A stretch of 64,000 bases of DNA from Kribbella sindirgiensis (GCF_004331435.1 NZ_SJKA01000001.1:496001-560000); one strand, 5' to 3'; positions 32,880 to 42,185 are shown, counted from the first letter of the stretch. Program-made: numbers and translations. The notes: generated by a model from the letters alone, not told the origin.

Positions 32880-33596
32880 TCACCGACACAAATTGAGGCC
32901 GCCGTCGAGCATGATCACTTCACCGGTCAGATAGCTGTTGTGGACAACCGCCGAGATCAGGTCGGCGACGTCCGCCGGCTGCGCGGCGCGACGCATCGGA
33001 CTCGAGGTTTTCCACAGGTCCTGGGCCGCGGTCCACGACGCGGTCAACGGAGTATCCACAAGGCCGGGAGCGACCGCGTTGACCCGTACGTCAGGGCCGA
33101 GAGCGGCGGCCAGCAACTTCGTCACGTGGTTCAGCGCCGCCTTGGACGCGGCGTACGCGATCGAGCTGCCCTTCGGGCGGACGCCCGCGTGGCTGGTGAC
33201 GTTGACGATGGACCCGCCGGACGAGCGGAGCGCCGGGAGTGCCGCCGTACACAACAGCCAAGGGGCGATCAGGTTGACGTCGAGCAGCCGCCGCCAGTCA
33301 TCGGCCGACAACGCGTCGAGGTCCGTGTGCGGGACCGGCCAGCTGATGCCCGCGTTGTTCACGAGTACGTCGAGACGCCCGTGCTCACGCACAACCTCCG
33401 GGACCAACGCCTGAGCAGCTGCGTCGTCGGAGAGGTCAGCCTGGTGGTACGACCCGCCCAGCTCCGCGGCCAGCGCCTCTCCGGTGGATCGGCTGGAGCG
33501 CGAGTGCACCGCGACGGTCATCCCGTCCGCGGCCAACCGCCGCACGGTCGCGGCTCCGATGCCGGACGTGGATCCGGTGACCAAGGCAACCTTCAT
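32880..33596 (-). CDS. Short-chain dehydrogenase/reductase
   Basis: 238 residues, classical SDR. NAD(P)-binding TGSTSGIG at residues 7-14, NNAGIS at ~87, catalytic Ser in NVTSHAG, YAASK (Tyr-x3-Lys) and VNAVAPGLVDTPLT. The Arg after the second strand (HSRSSRS) suggests NADPH preference. The start at 33596 overlaps the TetR stop by four bases, so the regulator and enzyme are one unit. The substrate is unknown. Confidence 0.93.
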   Translation of the reverse strand: MKVALVTGSTSGIGAATVRRLAADGMTVAVHSRSSRSTGEALAAELGGSYHQADLSDDAAAQALVPEVVREHGRLDVLVNNAGISWPVPHTDLDALSADDWRRLLDVNLIAPWLLCTAALPALRSSGGSIVNVTSHAGVRPKGSSIAYAASKAALNHVTKLLAAALGPDVRVNAVAPGLVDTPLTASWTAAQDLWKTSSPMRRAAQPADVADLISAVVHNSYLTGEVIMLDGGLNLCR

Positions 33597-34159
33597 GCGC
33601 GGTACCGGAGGCCGTCCATCAGCAGATCGAGCAGGCGACCCGCCTGCTCGCGGTCGTCGGCCGCCGCACCGCCGACGCCGCCGATGCTGGCCAGGAGGTC
33701 CTTGGCCGAGATGTCCGACCGGATCTGGCCGGCCGCGGCGCCCGCGTCGAGCAGCGGCTGCACCGCACCCATGAGGAGCTCCAGGCTCTGCGCATACGGG
33801 TTCGCACCGGAGGCGAACACGGCTCGCAGCGCGTCCGCCATGCCGCGCTTCCGGGCCATGTAGTCGATGAAGCGGTCCATCCACGCCCGCAGCGCCTGGT
33901 CCGGCGGCAGCTGCTCGAGCAGCTCGGCGGACGCGTCACAGACGGCGGCCAGCTCGTTCCGGTACGCCGCCTCGATCAGCAGCTCGCGCGTCGGGAAGTG
34001 CCGGTAGAGGGTGCCGATGCCGACGCCGGCGTCCTTCGCGATCCCTTCCAGGGTCGCCTCCAGACCGCATTTCGTGAACGCGCGCGCCGCCGCGGCCACG
34101 ACCAGGTCCCGGTTGCGCTGGGCGTCCGCGCGCAGCGGACGCTCGCTGGTGCCGGTCAT
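33593..34159 (-). CDS. TetR-family transcriptional regulator
   Basis: 188 residues. The HTH (FTKCGLEATLEGIAKDAGVG, GTLYRHFPTRELLIEA) is typical of TetR; the C-terminal domain is all-helical. ATG at 34159 with GGAGGTGGGG just upstream is better than the GTG at 34183. It is co-transcribed with the downstream SDR gene. A perfect 30-bp dyad lies 38 bp upstream, a likely autorepression site. Confidence 0.92.
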   Translation of the reverse strand: MTGTSERPLRADAQRNRDLVVAAAARAFTKCGLEATLEGIAKDAGVGIGTLYRHFPTRELLIEAAYRNELAAVCDASAELLEQLPPDQALRAWMDRFIDYMARKRGMADALRAVFASGANPYAQSLELLMGAVQPLLDAGAAAGQIRSDISAKDLLASIGGVGGAAADDREQAGRLLDLLMDGLRYRA

Positions 34160-34196
34160 CTCCCCCACCTCCCGTGAGCCCACAAACTTAGCGGAC

Positions 34197-34226
34197 TTGA
34201 TAACCGGAGAAACCTCCGGTTATCAA
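34197..34226. promoter_or_regulatory. Perfect TetR-type operator dyad
   Basis: Arms TTGATAACCGGAG (34197-34209) and CTCCGGTTATCAA (34214-34226) are perfect inverted copies with an AAAC centre. Length, symmetry and place just upstream of the TetR gene make it a very good autoregulatory operator. It also faces the dead gene fragment on its other side, which may once have been the second target. Confidence 0.85.
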
Positions 34227-34248
34227 CCGTAACCGAAGGCCCTCTGAT

Positions 34249-34386
34249 GGAGCCGGCCGCTACTTCGAGGACAACAACGAGGCGCTGCCGCGGACGGCAG
34301 GCGATCCGATGCACGGCGTCGCGGAGTACGCGCTCGATCCGGAGTCGGCCACTCGGTTGTAGGAGCTGTCCGAGAAGCTGGTTTGA
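34249..34386 (+). pseudogene. C-terminal remnant of an SDR gene
   Basis: Reading from 34249, the translation contains GRYFEDNNEAL, GVAEYALDPESATRL, then TAG, then ELSEKLV and a TGA stop. This is the conserved end of the WW-oxidoreductase/retinol-dehydrogenase-like SDR group, which normally continues ...LWELSEKL; the TAG sits where TGG (Trp) is expected. No start or N-terminal part exists, so only ~45 codons remain of a gene once divergent from the TetR regulator. Confidence 0.6.
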
Positions 34387-34440
34387 TCAGAAACCGGCTC
34401 AGCTACGGATCACGTGGCTGGGCCGGTAACCTGACCCACC

Positions 34441-35571
34441 GTGAGTGACTTGAGCATTCGGACCATCTCCGCGGACGAGCACGCCGCCTACATCGCGGCC
34501 CAGCCGTCGGCGAGCTTCCTGCAGACCCCTGGGTGGGCGGCGGTGAAGAGCGAGTGGAAAGCTGAGTCACTCGGCTGGTACGAGTCGGGAAACCCCGGCA
34601 ACCTGGTCGGCGTCGGTCTGGTGCTCTACCGGCAGATGCCGAAGGTGAAGCGGTACCTCGCGTACCTGCCGGAAGGTCCGGTGATCGACTGGGACGCCAT
34701 CGACCTCGGCAGCTACCTGCGCCCGCTGGCCGCGCACCTGCTGGAGCGCGGCGCGTTCGGCATCCGGATGGGTCCGCCGGTCGCGACCCGGCGCTGGACC
34801 GCACAGACCATCAAGGATGCCATCGCCGGCGGTCAGCAGCCGCGCCTCGGCGACGTCCGGCCGGACGTGATCGAACCGTCCGGCGCGACCGTCGCCGACA
34901 AGCTCCGCAAGCTGGGCTGGAAGCCGCCCCGGATCGCGGAGGGGTTCGCGGCCGGACAACCGCAGTACGTCTTCCAGGTGCCGCTGGCCGGCCGCACCCC
35001 GGACGATCTGCTCAAGGGCATGAACCAGCTCTGGCGGCGCAACATCAAGAAGGCCGACAAGGCCGGCGTCGAGGTGACGCAGGGCGGCACCGAGGACATC
35101 AAGGCCTTCCACCAGCTGTACGTCGAGACCGCCGAGCGCGACCACTTCACACCGCGGCCGCTGCCGTACTTCGAGAAGATGTACGCCGCGATGGCCAACC
35201 AGCCGGCCGACTGCTGTGACTTCCGGATCTACAACGCCCATCACGAGGGCGACCTGGTCGCGTCGACGATCTGGGTCCGGGTCGGCGGTCATTCCTGGTA
35301 CTCCTACGGTGCCAGCTCGACCGCCAAACGAGACGTCCGCGGATCGAACGCGATCCAGTGGCGGATGATGTCGGACGCGCTCGCGGCGGGCGCGTCCGTG
35401 TACGACCTACGGGGCATTACCGACACCTTGGACCCGAACGACCCGCATGTCGGGCTGATCCAGTTCAAGACCGGGACCGGCGGCGAGGCCGTCGAGTACG
35501 TCGGTGAGTGGGACCTGCCGTTGAACAAGGCGCTCTACACCGCATTCGACCTCTACATGAGACGGCGTTGA
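34441..35571 (+). CDS. FemAB/FemX-family peptidyltransferase
   Basis: 376 residues, GNAT-like twin-domain FemAB fold. Recognisable parts are SFLQTPGWAAVKS at the start, AYLPEGPVIDW, the LWRRNIKKADKAGVEV segment and WYSYGASSTAKRDVRGSNAI. Fem enzymes use aminoacyl-tRNA to add amino acids to the peptide of lipid II, building the peptidoglycan cross-bridge (FemX in streptomycetes adds the first residue). GTG start. Four bases separate it from an alanine-racemase-like gene, in line with a cell-wall role. Confidence 0.88.
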   Translation: MSDLSIRTISADEHAAYIAAQPSASFLQTPGWAAVKSEWKAESLGWYESGNPGNLVGVGLVLYRQMPKVKRYLAYLPEGPVIDWDAIDLGSYLRPLAAHLLERGAFGIRMGPPVATRRWTAQTIKDAIAGGQQPRLGDVRPDVIEPSGATVADKLRKLGWKPPRIAEGFAAGQPQYVFQVPLAGRTPDDLLKGMNQLWRRNIKKADKAGVEVTQGGTEDIKAFHQLYVETAERDHFTPRPLPYFEKMYAAMANQPADCCDFRIYNAHHEGDLVASTIWVRVGGHSWYSYGASSTAKRDVRGSNAIQWRMMSDALAAGASVYDLRGITDTLDPNDPHVGLIQFKTGTGGEAVEYVGEWDLPLNKALYTAFDLYMRRR

Positions 35572-35575
35572 CACC

Positions 35576-36592
35576 ATGCCCCTAGTCCTGCACGTCGATT
35601 CCGATCGATGGCGTGATCACCTGCGTTCCACGTGGAACCCCGACATCGTCCCGGTCGCCAAGGGCAACGGATACGGGTTCGGCAACCACCGCCTGTTCGC
35701 CGAGGCGCGCGCCTTCGGCGCTCGGACGATCGCGGTCGGCACGTACTTCGAGGTTCCCGCGACTGATTCTCATTCATCTGGACGCGAGGACGTCGTGGTC
35801 CTGTCGCCGTGGCGGCCGTTCCTCGAGGTACCGCAGAGCAAGAACGTGATCCACACGGTCAGCCGGCTGGCCGACCTGGTCTCGATCCCGGCCGGCAGCC
35901 GGGTGCTGATCGAGGTGATGACCTCGATGCGCCGGCACGGCATCGGCGCCCGCGAGCTGCGGCACACGATGCTGCTGAACGCGCTCGACCGGATCCGGTT
36001 CGAGGGCTGGTCGCTGCACTTCCCGATGGGCGCCGGCGGTACGTCGGCCAACCTGCGCGAGGCGCAGCAACTGGCGAAGGCGGCGCTCGACGTCCGCAAG
36101 GGCACGCTGTGGGTGTCGCACGTACCGGCCCAGAAGCTGGCCGACATCGGTCCGGACGTGAAGCTCCGGATGGGCACCGGGCTGTGGCTCGGCGACCGCG
36201 GCGCACTCTCGGTCCGGGCGACCGTCCTCGACGTGCACTCGGTCCGCCGCGGCGAGCGCGTCGGCTACCGGCAGCGCCGGGTCAGCGGCGACGGGCACAT
36301 CCTGATCGTCTCCGGCGGTACGGCGCACGGCGTCGGCCTGGAGGCCCCGACCGCGGCCGCGAGCGTCCGGCAACGCGCGATCGCGATGGCCAAGGGCAGC
36401 CTGGACGCGGCCGGTATGGCGTTGTCCCCGTTCACCATCGAAGGCAAGCAACGCTGGTTCGCCGAACCGCCGCACATGCAGGCCAGCATGCTGTTCCTCC
36501 CGTCCTCGGTCGCCCCGCCCGCAGTAGGCGACGAGGTCGACTTGGACGTCCGCTACACCACCACGACCTTCGACAAGGTGTCGATGGACTAG
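35576..36592 (+). CDS. Alanine racemase-like PLP protein
   Basis: 338 residues. The N-terminal barrel has VAKGNGYGFGNHRL, where Lys29 is the PLP Schiff-base residue of the alanine-racemase family; a Gly/Asn-rich turn follows. The C-terminal beta domain carries VRATVLDVHSVRRGERVGYR, the family's second domain. At 338 residues it is shorter than housekeeping Alr (~370-390) and the typical catalytic Tyr motif is not obvious, so it may act on another substrate or be regulatory. Paired with FemX, it may supply or modify a D-amino acid or act on a peptidoglycan precursor. Confidence 0.82.
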   Translation: MPLVLHVDSDRWRDHLRSTWNPDIVPVAKGNGYGFGNHRLFAEARAFGARTIAVGTYFEVPATDSHSSGREDVVVLSPWRPFLEVPQSKNVIHTVSRLADLVSIPAGSRVLIEVMTSMRRHGIGARELRHTMLLNALDRIRFEGWSLHFPMGAGGTSANLREAQQLAKAALDVRKGTLWVSHVPAQKLADIGPDVKLRMGTGLWLGDRGALSVRATVLDVHSVRRGERVGYRQRRVSGDGHILIVSGGTAHGVGLEAPTAAASVRQRAIAMAKGSLDAAGMALSPFTIEGKQRWFAEPPHMQASMLFLPSSVAPPAVGDEVDLDVRYTTTTFDKVSMD

Positions 36593-38109
36593 GGGATCGT
36601 GAGTTTCTGGCCGATCCTGAGCCTGTTCGGGTCCTTGCCGATGGTCGGTCTGTTGGCGTCGTACAGCTTGCGCCACAAGCCGGCGTTGCCGTAGAACCTG
36701 GCCGCGATCTTGCCGAGGGAGTCGCCGGAGACCACCTTGTAGACACGCAGCGCCGGGGCCTGCCGCGCGATGAGCGGTGTGGGATCCGGCGCCTTCGGCA
36801 GCAGGCGGCACTGGAAAGCCAGCACGAAGACGTCGCCTGGATCAGTGGTGGTGACAACCGGAGGGTTGGGGACCGGCTGCGGCCCGGGCTTCCAGATGAT
36901 CGGCGGACCCTCGCGGACCTCCACGGAGCGTCGGATGGCCGGGACCATCGGCGAAACCGGAGCGCCAGTGGCCCGCGCTGACAGGGCGGCAGGCGCAGTC
37001 AGCATCTCTGCTGAGGTGTTCGTCTGCACCGGGACGAACCCTAGACTCCCGTCCGGCGGAGTGCCGCCGACCGTGCGGCGTTGCACGGTGACATTGCGCG
37101 CCAGCACCAGCCCGCTCACGTACGCCGTACATTGGCCCTTCGGCGGACTGCCGCCGTCGGACAGGATCCGGGACGCGTCGGCGAAGCGCCACGCGTGCGA
37201 CGCGAACACCTCCGGCGCGAACCAAGGCCTGGTCACGGTGACGAACGAGTACTCGAACGTCAGCACCTCCGTCCCGGAGTCCCCGCCGCCGGCCAACCTG
37301 GATCGCAGGTCGGCCGGCGCCTGTGCGACGAGCTGCGCCAGCTCGCCCGCGGTGACAGTGATCCGGGCCCACTCCACCTGGGTCACGTTGGACGGCAGGA
37401 TGCCGGTCGGCAGGTATGTCAGCCCGTCCGGCGTGGTCAGCGACGGGTCCCCCGCGCCGGTCGGGTCGTACAACTGCCGGTACTTCTCCCACATCAGGAT
37501 CGGCGAGGAGGAGCCGAGATCGGCGATCGTCCGCTGGGCCTTCTCCACGTCGGCGCGCCTGCCCTGGACGGTCCAGGCCGTCGACGCGTCGGTGACCGCC
37601 GCTGCCAGCGCCGGCTCGTCCGCCGACCACTTGGCCTTGACCGCCGGATCGGTGGACAGCTCGGCCGCACCCCGCCGGTTGTTGTACTCCTGACCGGCCG
37701 CCAGAAACGCGTCCCGGTACTGCTGGTAGGCGATCATCGTCGGACTCGGCACGAGCCGGCCTCCGTCCTCGACGTACAGCAGCGCCGAAGCACTCCGGTA
37801 CGCCGCCTCCTGCGCGGGCGTCCGCGGTACGTCGTCGACGTTCGCGCCGAGCACGTCGGCGTACACCGTCCACAGGCGATCACCGTCGGGCTGCCACAGC
37901 GGTCCCTCCGGGATCTCGTTCACCAGCAGCGAGAACTGCGCCTGCGCGGCCGCTCCGGCACCGAACGGGTCGTTGGCCATCGCCATCAGGCTGTCGGCCC
38001 GGATCCCGATCGGCGCCATCGGGAAGCCGTGATAGGCCCCGTCCTCGGCGAACACCTGCTCGACCTTCGCCGCCATGCCGAGCACGACCGTCGCGTCGAT
38101 TCCTGTCAT
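36589..38109 (-). CDS. Unknown two-part protein with C-terminal LysM domain
   Basis: 506 residues. Residues ~1-450 are homologous to the protein encoded just upstream (shared AYQQYRDAFLAAGQEYNNRR-like and PPKG..YVSGLVLARNVTV segments). The last ~55 residues form a LysM domain (YKVVSGDSLGKIAARFYGN, RLRIGQKLTI) that binds peptidoglycan or chitin-like glycans. There is no signal peptide, so export would need another route, or the protein stays inside. Function unknown. It is the last gene of a LuxR-led operon, 20 bases after its paralogue. Confidence 0.8.
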   Translation of the reverse strand: MTGIDATVVLGMAAKVEQVFAEDGAYHGFPMAPIGIRADSLMAMANDPFGAGAAAQAQFSLLVNEIPEGPLWQPDGDRLWTVYADVLGANVDDVPRTPAQEAAYRSASALLYVEDGGRLVPSPTMIAYQQYRDAFLAAGQEYNNRRGAAELSTDPAVKAKWSADEPALAAAVTDASTAWTVQGRRADVEKAQRTIADLGSSSPILMWEKYRQLYDPTGAGDPSLTTPDGLTYLPTGILPSNVTQVEWARITVTAGELAQLVAQAPADLRSRLAGGGDSGTEVLTFEYSFVTVTRPWFAPEVFASHAWRFADASRILSDGGSPPKGQCTAYVSGLVLARNVTVQRRTVGGTPPDGSLGFVPVQTNTSAEMLTAPAALSARATGAPVSPMVPAIRRSVEVREGPPIIWKPGPQPVPNPPVVTTTDPGDVFVLAFQCRLLPKAPDPTPLIARQAPALRVYKVVSGDSLGKIAARFYGNAGLWRKLYDANRPTIGKDPNRLRIGQKLTIP

Positions 38110-38129
38110 CGTTCCGACTCCCCCAGTGG

Positions 38130-39593
38130 TTACTCGAAGTCCGCGTCCTTGAGCTCTTCCAGCGGGTTCGGCGCCTTGCCGATCAGGTGATTGACGAACC
38201 CGATGATCTGCATGCCGGGAACCCGCAGGGTCTCGCCGTCCACGGTCGCCTTGAAGTCCTCGTGGCTGCTCGACCGGCTGTAGCCGCCGGAGAGCCGGAA
38301 CGGTCCCCAGCCGACACCGCCGGACACCTCGGTCTTCGACGTGGTGGCGTTGTACGCCGAGACGAAGTCACTCGACGTCACCTCGAGGTTGCGCGCGAAG
38401 ATCGCCTGCGTCGCGTACCCGATGAACTCGCCCTTCGGCGGGCGGGCGCCGTCCGACGGCATGTCGTCGAACGTCCAGCCCTCGCCCTTGCGGAGGATCC
38501 AGCCGCGGTTGGCGAAGAACTCCGGGTAGAAGCCGGCCCGGACGATGACGGCCTGCGCCAGTTCGAACTTCAGTTTGAAGTCGTTGACCTGATGGTTCTC
38601 GGTGTACTCCGTGTTGTCCTGGCGCACGCCCGCGTTGAAGCTGAAGAAGCCCCAGCCGACCCCCGCGCCGGCATTCCAGCTGGTGTTGGTCTGATCCTTG
38701 GACCACTCGGTGTAGTTGTGCGTGACACCGATCTCCGTCCAGCCGGCCGACTTCGCGATGTCACCCGGAACGAGCGTGGTGTACGGGAACGAGACGCCGA
38801 CTTCCGGCGTGGCGATCAGGGCCGCGTCGTACCGCTCCTCCAGGGACTGCTTCCACAGCGCCAAGCTGCGTTCGGTGGTCTGGTTGATGTAGGCGTTGAT
38901 CTTGTCGACCTCGTTGCGGTACCCGCCACTGGTCCAGGCGTCCATCGCGGCCTTCACCTTGAGGGCGTAGTTCTTCTGGTTCAGGATCCAGTCGGCGGAG
39001 GCCACCTTGCCGTCCGGGCCGGTGGCTCCGGCCGCCGCGGCGCGCTTGGAGTTGTACTCCGCCGCCGCGTCGAGGTACGCCGCCATCTTCTCGGAGTAGG
39101 CCAGCATCATCGCGCTGGCCTCGGTCACCTCCTTCTCCTCGTCGGTGATCAGGTCCTTGACGGTCTTCTTCTCCCAGAGCAGGTTGTTGAACTTCTCGAG
39201 CTTCGCCTTCTCCGCGTCAGTGAGCTCGTAGTGCGCCACCTTCGAGAACCGCAGGATCTGCCGGTAGATCTCGCTCAGCCGCTTCTCCGCGTCCGGCTTG
39301 TACATCGCTTCCTGGCGCTCGACGCCGTACGGGCCCTCGACGTCGGGGATGAAGTCGAGCAGGGTCGACAGGTTGTAGGCGTGCATGACGCGCTTGTTCT
39401 GGGTCTCCGCGTCGGGGGCGGAGAAGATCCCGTCGGCGGCGAAGTCGAGTTCGTTCTCCGTGAACGGCAGCCCGGGAGTCACCCAGGTGAAGAAGGTGTT
39501 CGGCGACGGCTTCACGGTGGCGTCGCCGCCGACCACCGTCTGGTAGATCTGCGCACGGACGGCGTTGCCGAGGTCGTTCAGTGGAAAAGGCAT
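38130..39593 (-). CDS. Unknown protein, paralogue of the LysM protein
   Basis: 487 residues, no signal peptide or membrane helix. The first half is helical (EEKEVTEASAMMLAYSEKM, AYLDAAAEYNSKRAAAAG); the second is rich in Gly, aromatic and Ser/Thr residues and looks all-beta (WNAGAGVGWGFFSFNAGV, GGVGWGPFRLSGGYSRSSS), somewhat like pore-forming or barrel proteins. This similarity is only by composition. The motif RPPKGEFIGYATQAIFARNL matches the LysM protein. It lies 14 bases after the hemopexin-lysozyme gene and is surely co-transcribed. Confidence 0.75.
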   Translation of the reverse strand: MPFPLNDLGNAVRAQIYQTVVGGDATVKPSPNTFFTWVTPGLPFTENELDFAADGIFSAPDAETQNKRVMHAYNLSTLLDFIPDVEGPYGVERQEAMYKPDAEKRLSEIYRQILRFSKVAHYELTDAEKAKLEKFNNLLWEKKTVKDLITDEEKEVTEASAMMLAYSEKMAAYLDAAAEYNSKRAAAAGATGPDGKVASADWILNQKNYALKVKAAMDAWTSGGYRNEVDKINAYINQTTERSLALWKQSLEERYDAALIATPEVGVSFPYTTLVPGDIAKSAGWTEIGVTHNYTEWSKDQTNTSWNAGAGVGWGFFSFNAGVRQDNTEYTENHQVNDFKLKFELAQAVIVRAGFYPEFFANRGWILRKGEGWTFDDMPSDGARPPKGEFIGYATQAIFARNLEVTSSDFVSAYNATTSKTEVSGGVGWGPFRLSGGYSRSSSHEDFKATVDGETLRVPGMQIIGFVNHLIGKAPNPLEELKDADFE

Positions 39594-39607
39594 GGTGTCC
39601 CCCAGGT

Positions 39608-40855
39608 TCAGAGTGCGGTCGGGTAGTAGACGAGCGTGCGGTCGATGCCGCGGGCAACCACCGCGGCGGCGTTCGAGAAGAGCTGCCGGTTCGCCTTGTT
39701 GCGCGGAGCGATCCCGGGGTTGCCGGCTTCGGACAAGGTGCAATGGGTCACCGCGGCGGCCCAGTCCTGGGCGTTCGCGGCGGCGTTGAAGTTGGGCCAT
39801 TTGGCCGGGAAGTACGCTCCGGCCCACGCGATGCTGTGGGCGCCGAGCCGGGCGTCGGCCGGCCAGTTCGCCCAGTCCGGGTAGAAGGCGGCGAGCCGCT
39901 TCTCGTTCGTGTCGAACTTCGCCTTGACCAGTTCGTCCATCGCGAGTTCGGTCATCTTCAGGGTCGCGATCTTCTTCGCCGCGAGATGGCCGCCCTTGGC
40001 CAGGCCGGGCGCGTTCTTGATCCGGTGCCACTCCGCGACGATCTCGTCGCGGGTCGCGGCCAGACCGGTGGCGATGTGCACCCAGGACAGTGCCGCCGCG
40101 TCCTCCGGCCGATCGATCAAGTTGCCGACGGCAACCGTCACGAGTCCCTTGACGTCCTGGTACATGTACGGGACCCGGCCCTCGAGCGGCTGGGTGAAGG
40201 TCGGGAAGTAGTCCCGGACCGAGATCGCCTGCCCGTCGGGCTGGGTGCTGGGCGGCACGATCGCGCCGATCGGCAGTCCCGGCCAGTTGCCCGCGATCGG
40301 CAGCGGGTAGCCGTCGGCCACTTTGTCCGCCTCGGCGTCGTACTGCGCGTACTGGTCGCCGGAGAAGAAGTAGGCCTTTCCGCTCGGCCACCACAGGGCC
40401 GCGTCGATACCGGACTCGAACAACCCCGGCCAGTTGCCCGCGATCGGCAGCGGTCCGTCCACGGCCTGGTTCGCGACGGGGTCGTACTTCACGTACTCGC
40501 TACCGGAGAAGAAGTAGGCGTTGCCGCTGTTCCACACCACTCCGGCATCGACACCCGACTCGAACAGCCCTGGCCAGTTGCCGGCGATCGGTTGCGGGTA
40601 ACCGTCCGCGACCCGGTCGGCTTCCCAGTCGTACTTCGCGTACTGGTCGCCGGCGAAGAAGTACACCGACCCGTCCGGCCAGCACACGGCCGCGTCGATG
40701 CCGGACTCGAACAGTCCCGGCCAGTTGCCCGCGATCGGCAGCGGGTAGCCGTCGTCCACCCGGTCCGCCGCGACGTCGTACCGGACATAGTCGCTGTCGG
40801 TGAAGAAGTAGGCCTTGTCTCCGGCGGGCGAGACGAAACCCGTGAGCTTGCCCAT
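39608..40855 (-). CDS. Hemopexin-repeat protein with lysozyme-like C-terminal domain
   Basis: 415 residues. Residues ~10-195 contain four hemopexin-type repeats of about 46 residues, each with a YFFxGxxYxKYD core and a [16 protein letters not shown] linker. Residues ~222-415 look like a phage-type (GH24-like) lysozyme: Glu225 in [13 protein letters not shown], then [13 protein letters not shown], matching the E...Y.D..G..T.G.G pattern. Hemopexin domains bind proteins or glycans and occur in bacterial toxins. No signal peptide. Probable role: binding and cutting of peptidoglycan, but the enzyme fold is an inference from the motif. Confidence 0.78.
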   Translation of the reverse strand: MGKLTGFVSPAGDKAYFFTDSDYVRYDVAADRVDDGYPLPIAGNWPGLFESGIDAAVCWPDGSVYFFAGDQYAKYDWEADRVADGYPQPIAGNWPGLFESGVDAGVVWNSGNAYFFSGSEYVKYDPVANQAVDGPLPIAGNWPGLFESGIDAALWWPSGKAYFFSGDQYAQYDAEADKVADGYPLPIAGNWPGLPIGAIVPPSTQPDGQAISVRDYFPTFTQPLEGRVPYMYQDVKGLVTVAVGNLIDRPEDAAALSWVHIATGLAATRDEIVAEWHRIKNAPGLAKGGHLAAKKIATLKMTELAMDELVKAKFDTNEKRLAAFYPDWANWPADARLGAHSIAWAGAYFPAKWPNFNAAANAQDWAAAVTHCTLSEAGNPGIAPRNKANRQLFSNAAAVVARGIDRTLVYYPTAL

Positions 40856-40946
40856 GGCACCAGTCCCCCAGTTCGCTGTGGCGGTCCGCGTGATCGCGGG
40901 GCCGCGTCCGGAACACTGTGCCGTCGCGCTCGTGCCGTCAGGTATC

Positions 40947-40958
40947 CCTGAATTCAGG
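40947..40958. promoter_or_regulatory. Palindrome CCTGAATTCAGG upstream of the hemopexin gene
   Basis: A perfect 12-bp palindrome overlaps the LuxR stop codon and lies ~92 bp upstream of the hemopexin-lysozyme start. It is a candidate operator for an internal promoter in the 98-bp gap 40856-40953, which otherwise contains no gene. Confidence 0.35.
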
Positions 40959-41319
40959 TATTCAGCCGGCCGGACGCGACGAGCGCCGCGAGCTCTGCCC
41001 GCGAGGACAGGCCGAGCTTCCCGAAGATCCGCTTGAGGTGCGTCTCGACCGTGAAACGCGACAGGAACAGGTGCTCGGCGATGCGCCGATTCGACAGTCC
41101 GCGCGCGACGAGCTCCGCAACCGCCGTCTCGGCAGGCGACAACTCGACGAGTGGTGCGGGACCGGCCCGCAACTCCGTCGCGAGGGCGGCGGGCAGCACC
41201 ACGACAACCAGAGGCTCCTCACCCGGTATGCCGTTGTCCTCGAAGACCATGGCTTGGCGACCCAGCAGGTCGCGCAATCTGGTGACAAGCCGGGTTGCTG
41301 ACGCTTCGTCCACGGGCAT
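40954..41319 (-). CDS. LuxR-type transcriptional regulator
   Basis: 121 residues. The C-terminal HTH ([40 protein letters not shown]) is a clear GerE/LuxR domain; the ~55-residue N-terminus is too short for a receiver or PAS domain. The ATG at 41319 follows a GGGGGGAA ribosome-binding site and is preferred over a GTG 33 bases upstream. It is the first gene of the cluster running through the hemopexin and LysM proteins and probably controls it. Confidence 0.85.
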   Translation of the reverse strand: MPVDEASATRLVTRLRDLLGRQAMVFEDNGIPGEEPLVVVVLPAALATELRAGPAPLVELSPAETAVAELVARGLSNRRIAEHLFLSRFTVETHLKRIFGKLGLSSRAELAALVASGRLNT

Positions 41320-41452
41320 GGTTCCCCCCGACACCCTGAAATTGGCACTCACAGTGTGTTGTCATGACCACGCAGTGTCAACGAACCTGTGCAAGAGGTG
41401 CCCTTTCGGCCCCGGTTGACTTAAGGTCCACCTGAAGTTGCAGCGTGGACGT

Positions 41453-42175
41453 ATGAGTTTTCTGGAGCGGATCGAGGAGCGGGCCGGGGCGGCGGAGTTG
41501 CGTGCGGCGTCGTACCGGATGCTGGGGCTGAAACGCGGCGCGGCCTGCGTCGATGTCGCGTGCGGGGCGGGTCATGCGGTGGCCGAGCTGGCGCGGAAGG
41601 GCCTCAAGGTGACCGGGGTCGACGCCGATCCCGACGCGATCGAGGCCGCCCGGGAGCGGGCGCCCGGGGCGATGTTTCACGTGGCACATTCCGACGGCCT
41701 GCCGCTCGAGGACGGGTCGATGGACGGCTACCGCGCGTTACGGCTGTTCCATCTGCTCGAGGATTCCGGTCCGACGGTGGCCGAGGCCTATCGGGTACTG
41801 CGTCCCGGCGGGCGGATCGTGGTGGGCGGGCAGGACTACGGCTTCGTCCTGATCGACAGCTCCGACCAGGACCTGACCGACGTGATCCGCCTCGGTCTCG
41901 AGTCCCGAACGGTCTCTCCGCGCGCCACGCGCACGTTGCGCGACGTCCTTCTCGACACGGGCTTCACCGATGTCGAGGTCGCCGTACACACCGAAGTCGT
42001 CACCGACTACGCACTGATGGCCCCGCAGTTGGCCGGGGCCGCGGAAGCCGCCGTCGACAAGGCACTGATCACCCAGGAGGACGCCGAGGGTTGGCTCAAG
42101 GAGCAGGCCGGCCGCGGGCGCCGGGACCGCTTCCTCGCCGTCCTCCCGACACTTCTTGTCGGTGCACGCCGTTAG
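41453..42175 (+). CDS. Class I SAM-dependent methyltransferase
   Basis: 240 residues. SAM-binding motif I CVDVACGAGHAVAELA, acidic residue at the end of strand 2 (VTGVDADPDAIEAA), motif LPLEDGSMDG and RVLRPGGRIVV, the standard Methyltransf_11/25 layout. ATG at 41453. The 100-bp upstream gap contains a TTGAC-like -35 element near 41416. The substrate is unknown; the closest neighbour is a VOC-domain protein. Confidence 0.88.
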   Translation: MSFLERIEERAGAAELRAASYRMLGLKRGAACVDVACGAGHAVAELARKGLKVTGVDADPDAIEAARERAPGAMFHVAHSDGLPLEDGSMDGYRALRLFHLLEDSGPTVAEAYRVLRPGGRIVVGGQDYGFVLIDSSDQDLTDVIRLGLESRTVSPRATRTLRDVLLDTGFTDVEVAVHTEVVTDYALMAPQLAGAAEAAVDKALITQEDAEGWLKEQAGRGRRDRFLAVLPTLLVGARR

Positions 42176-42185
42176 CGTGTCGTGG

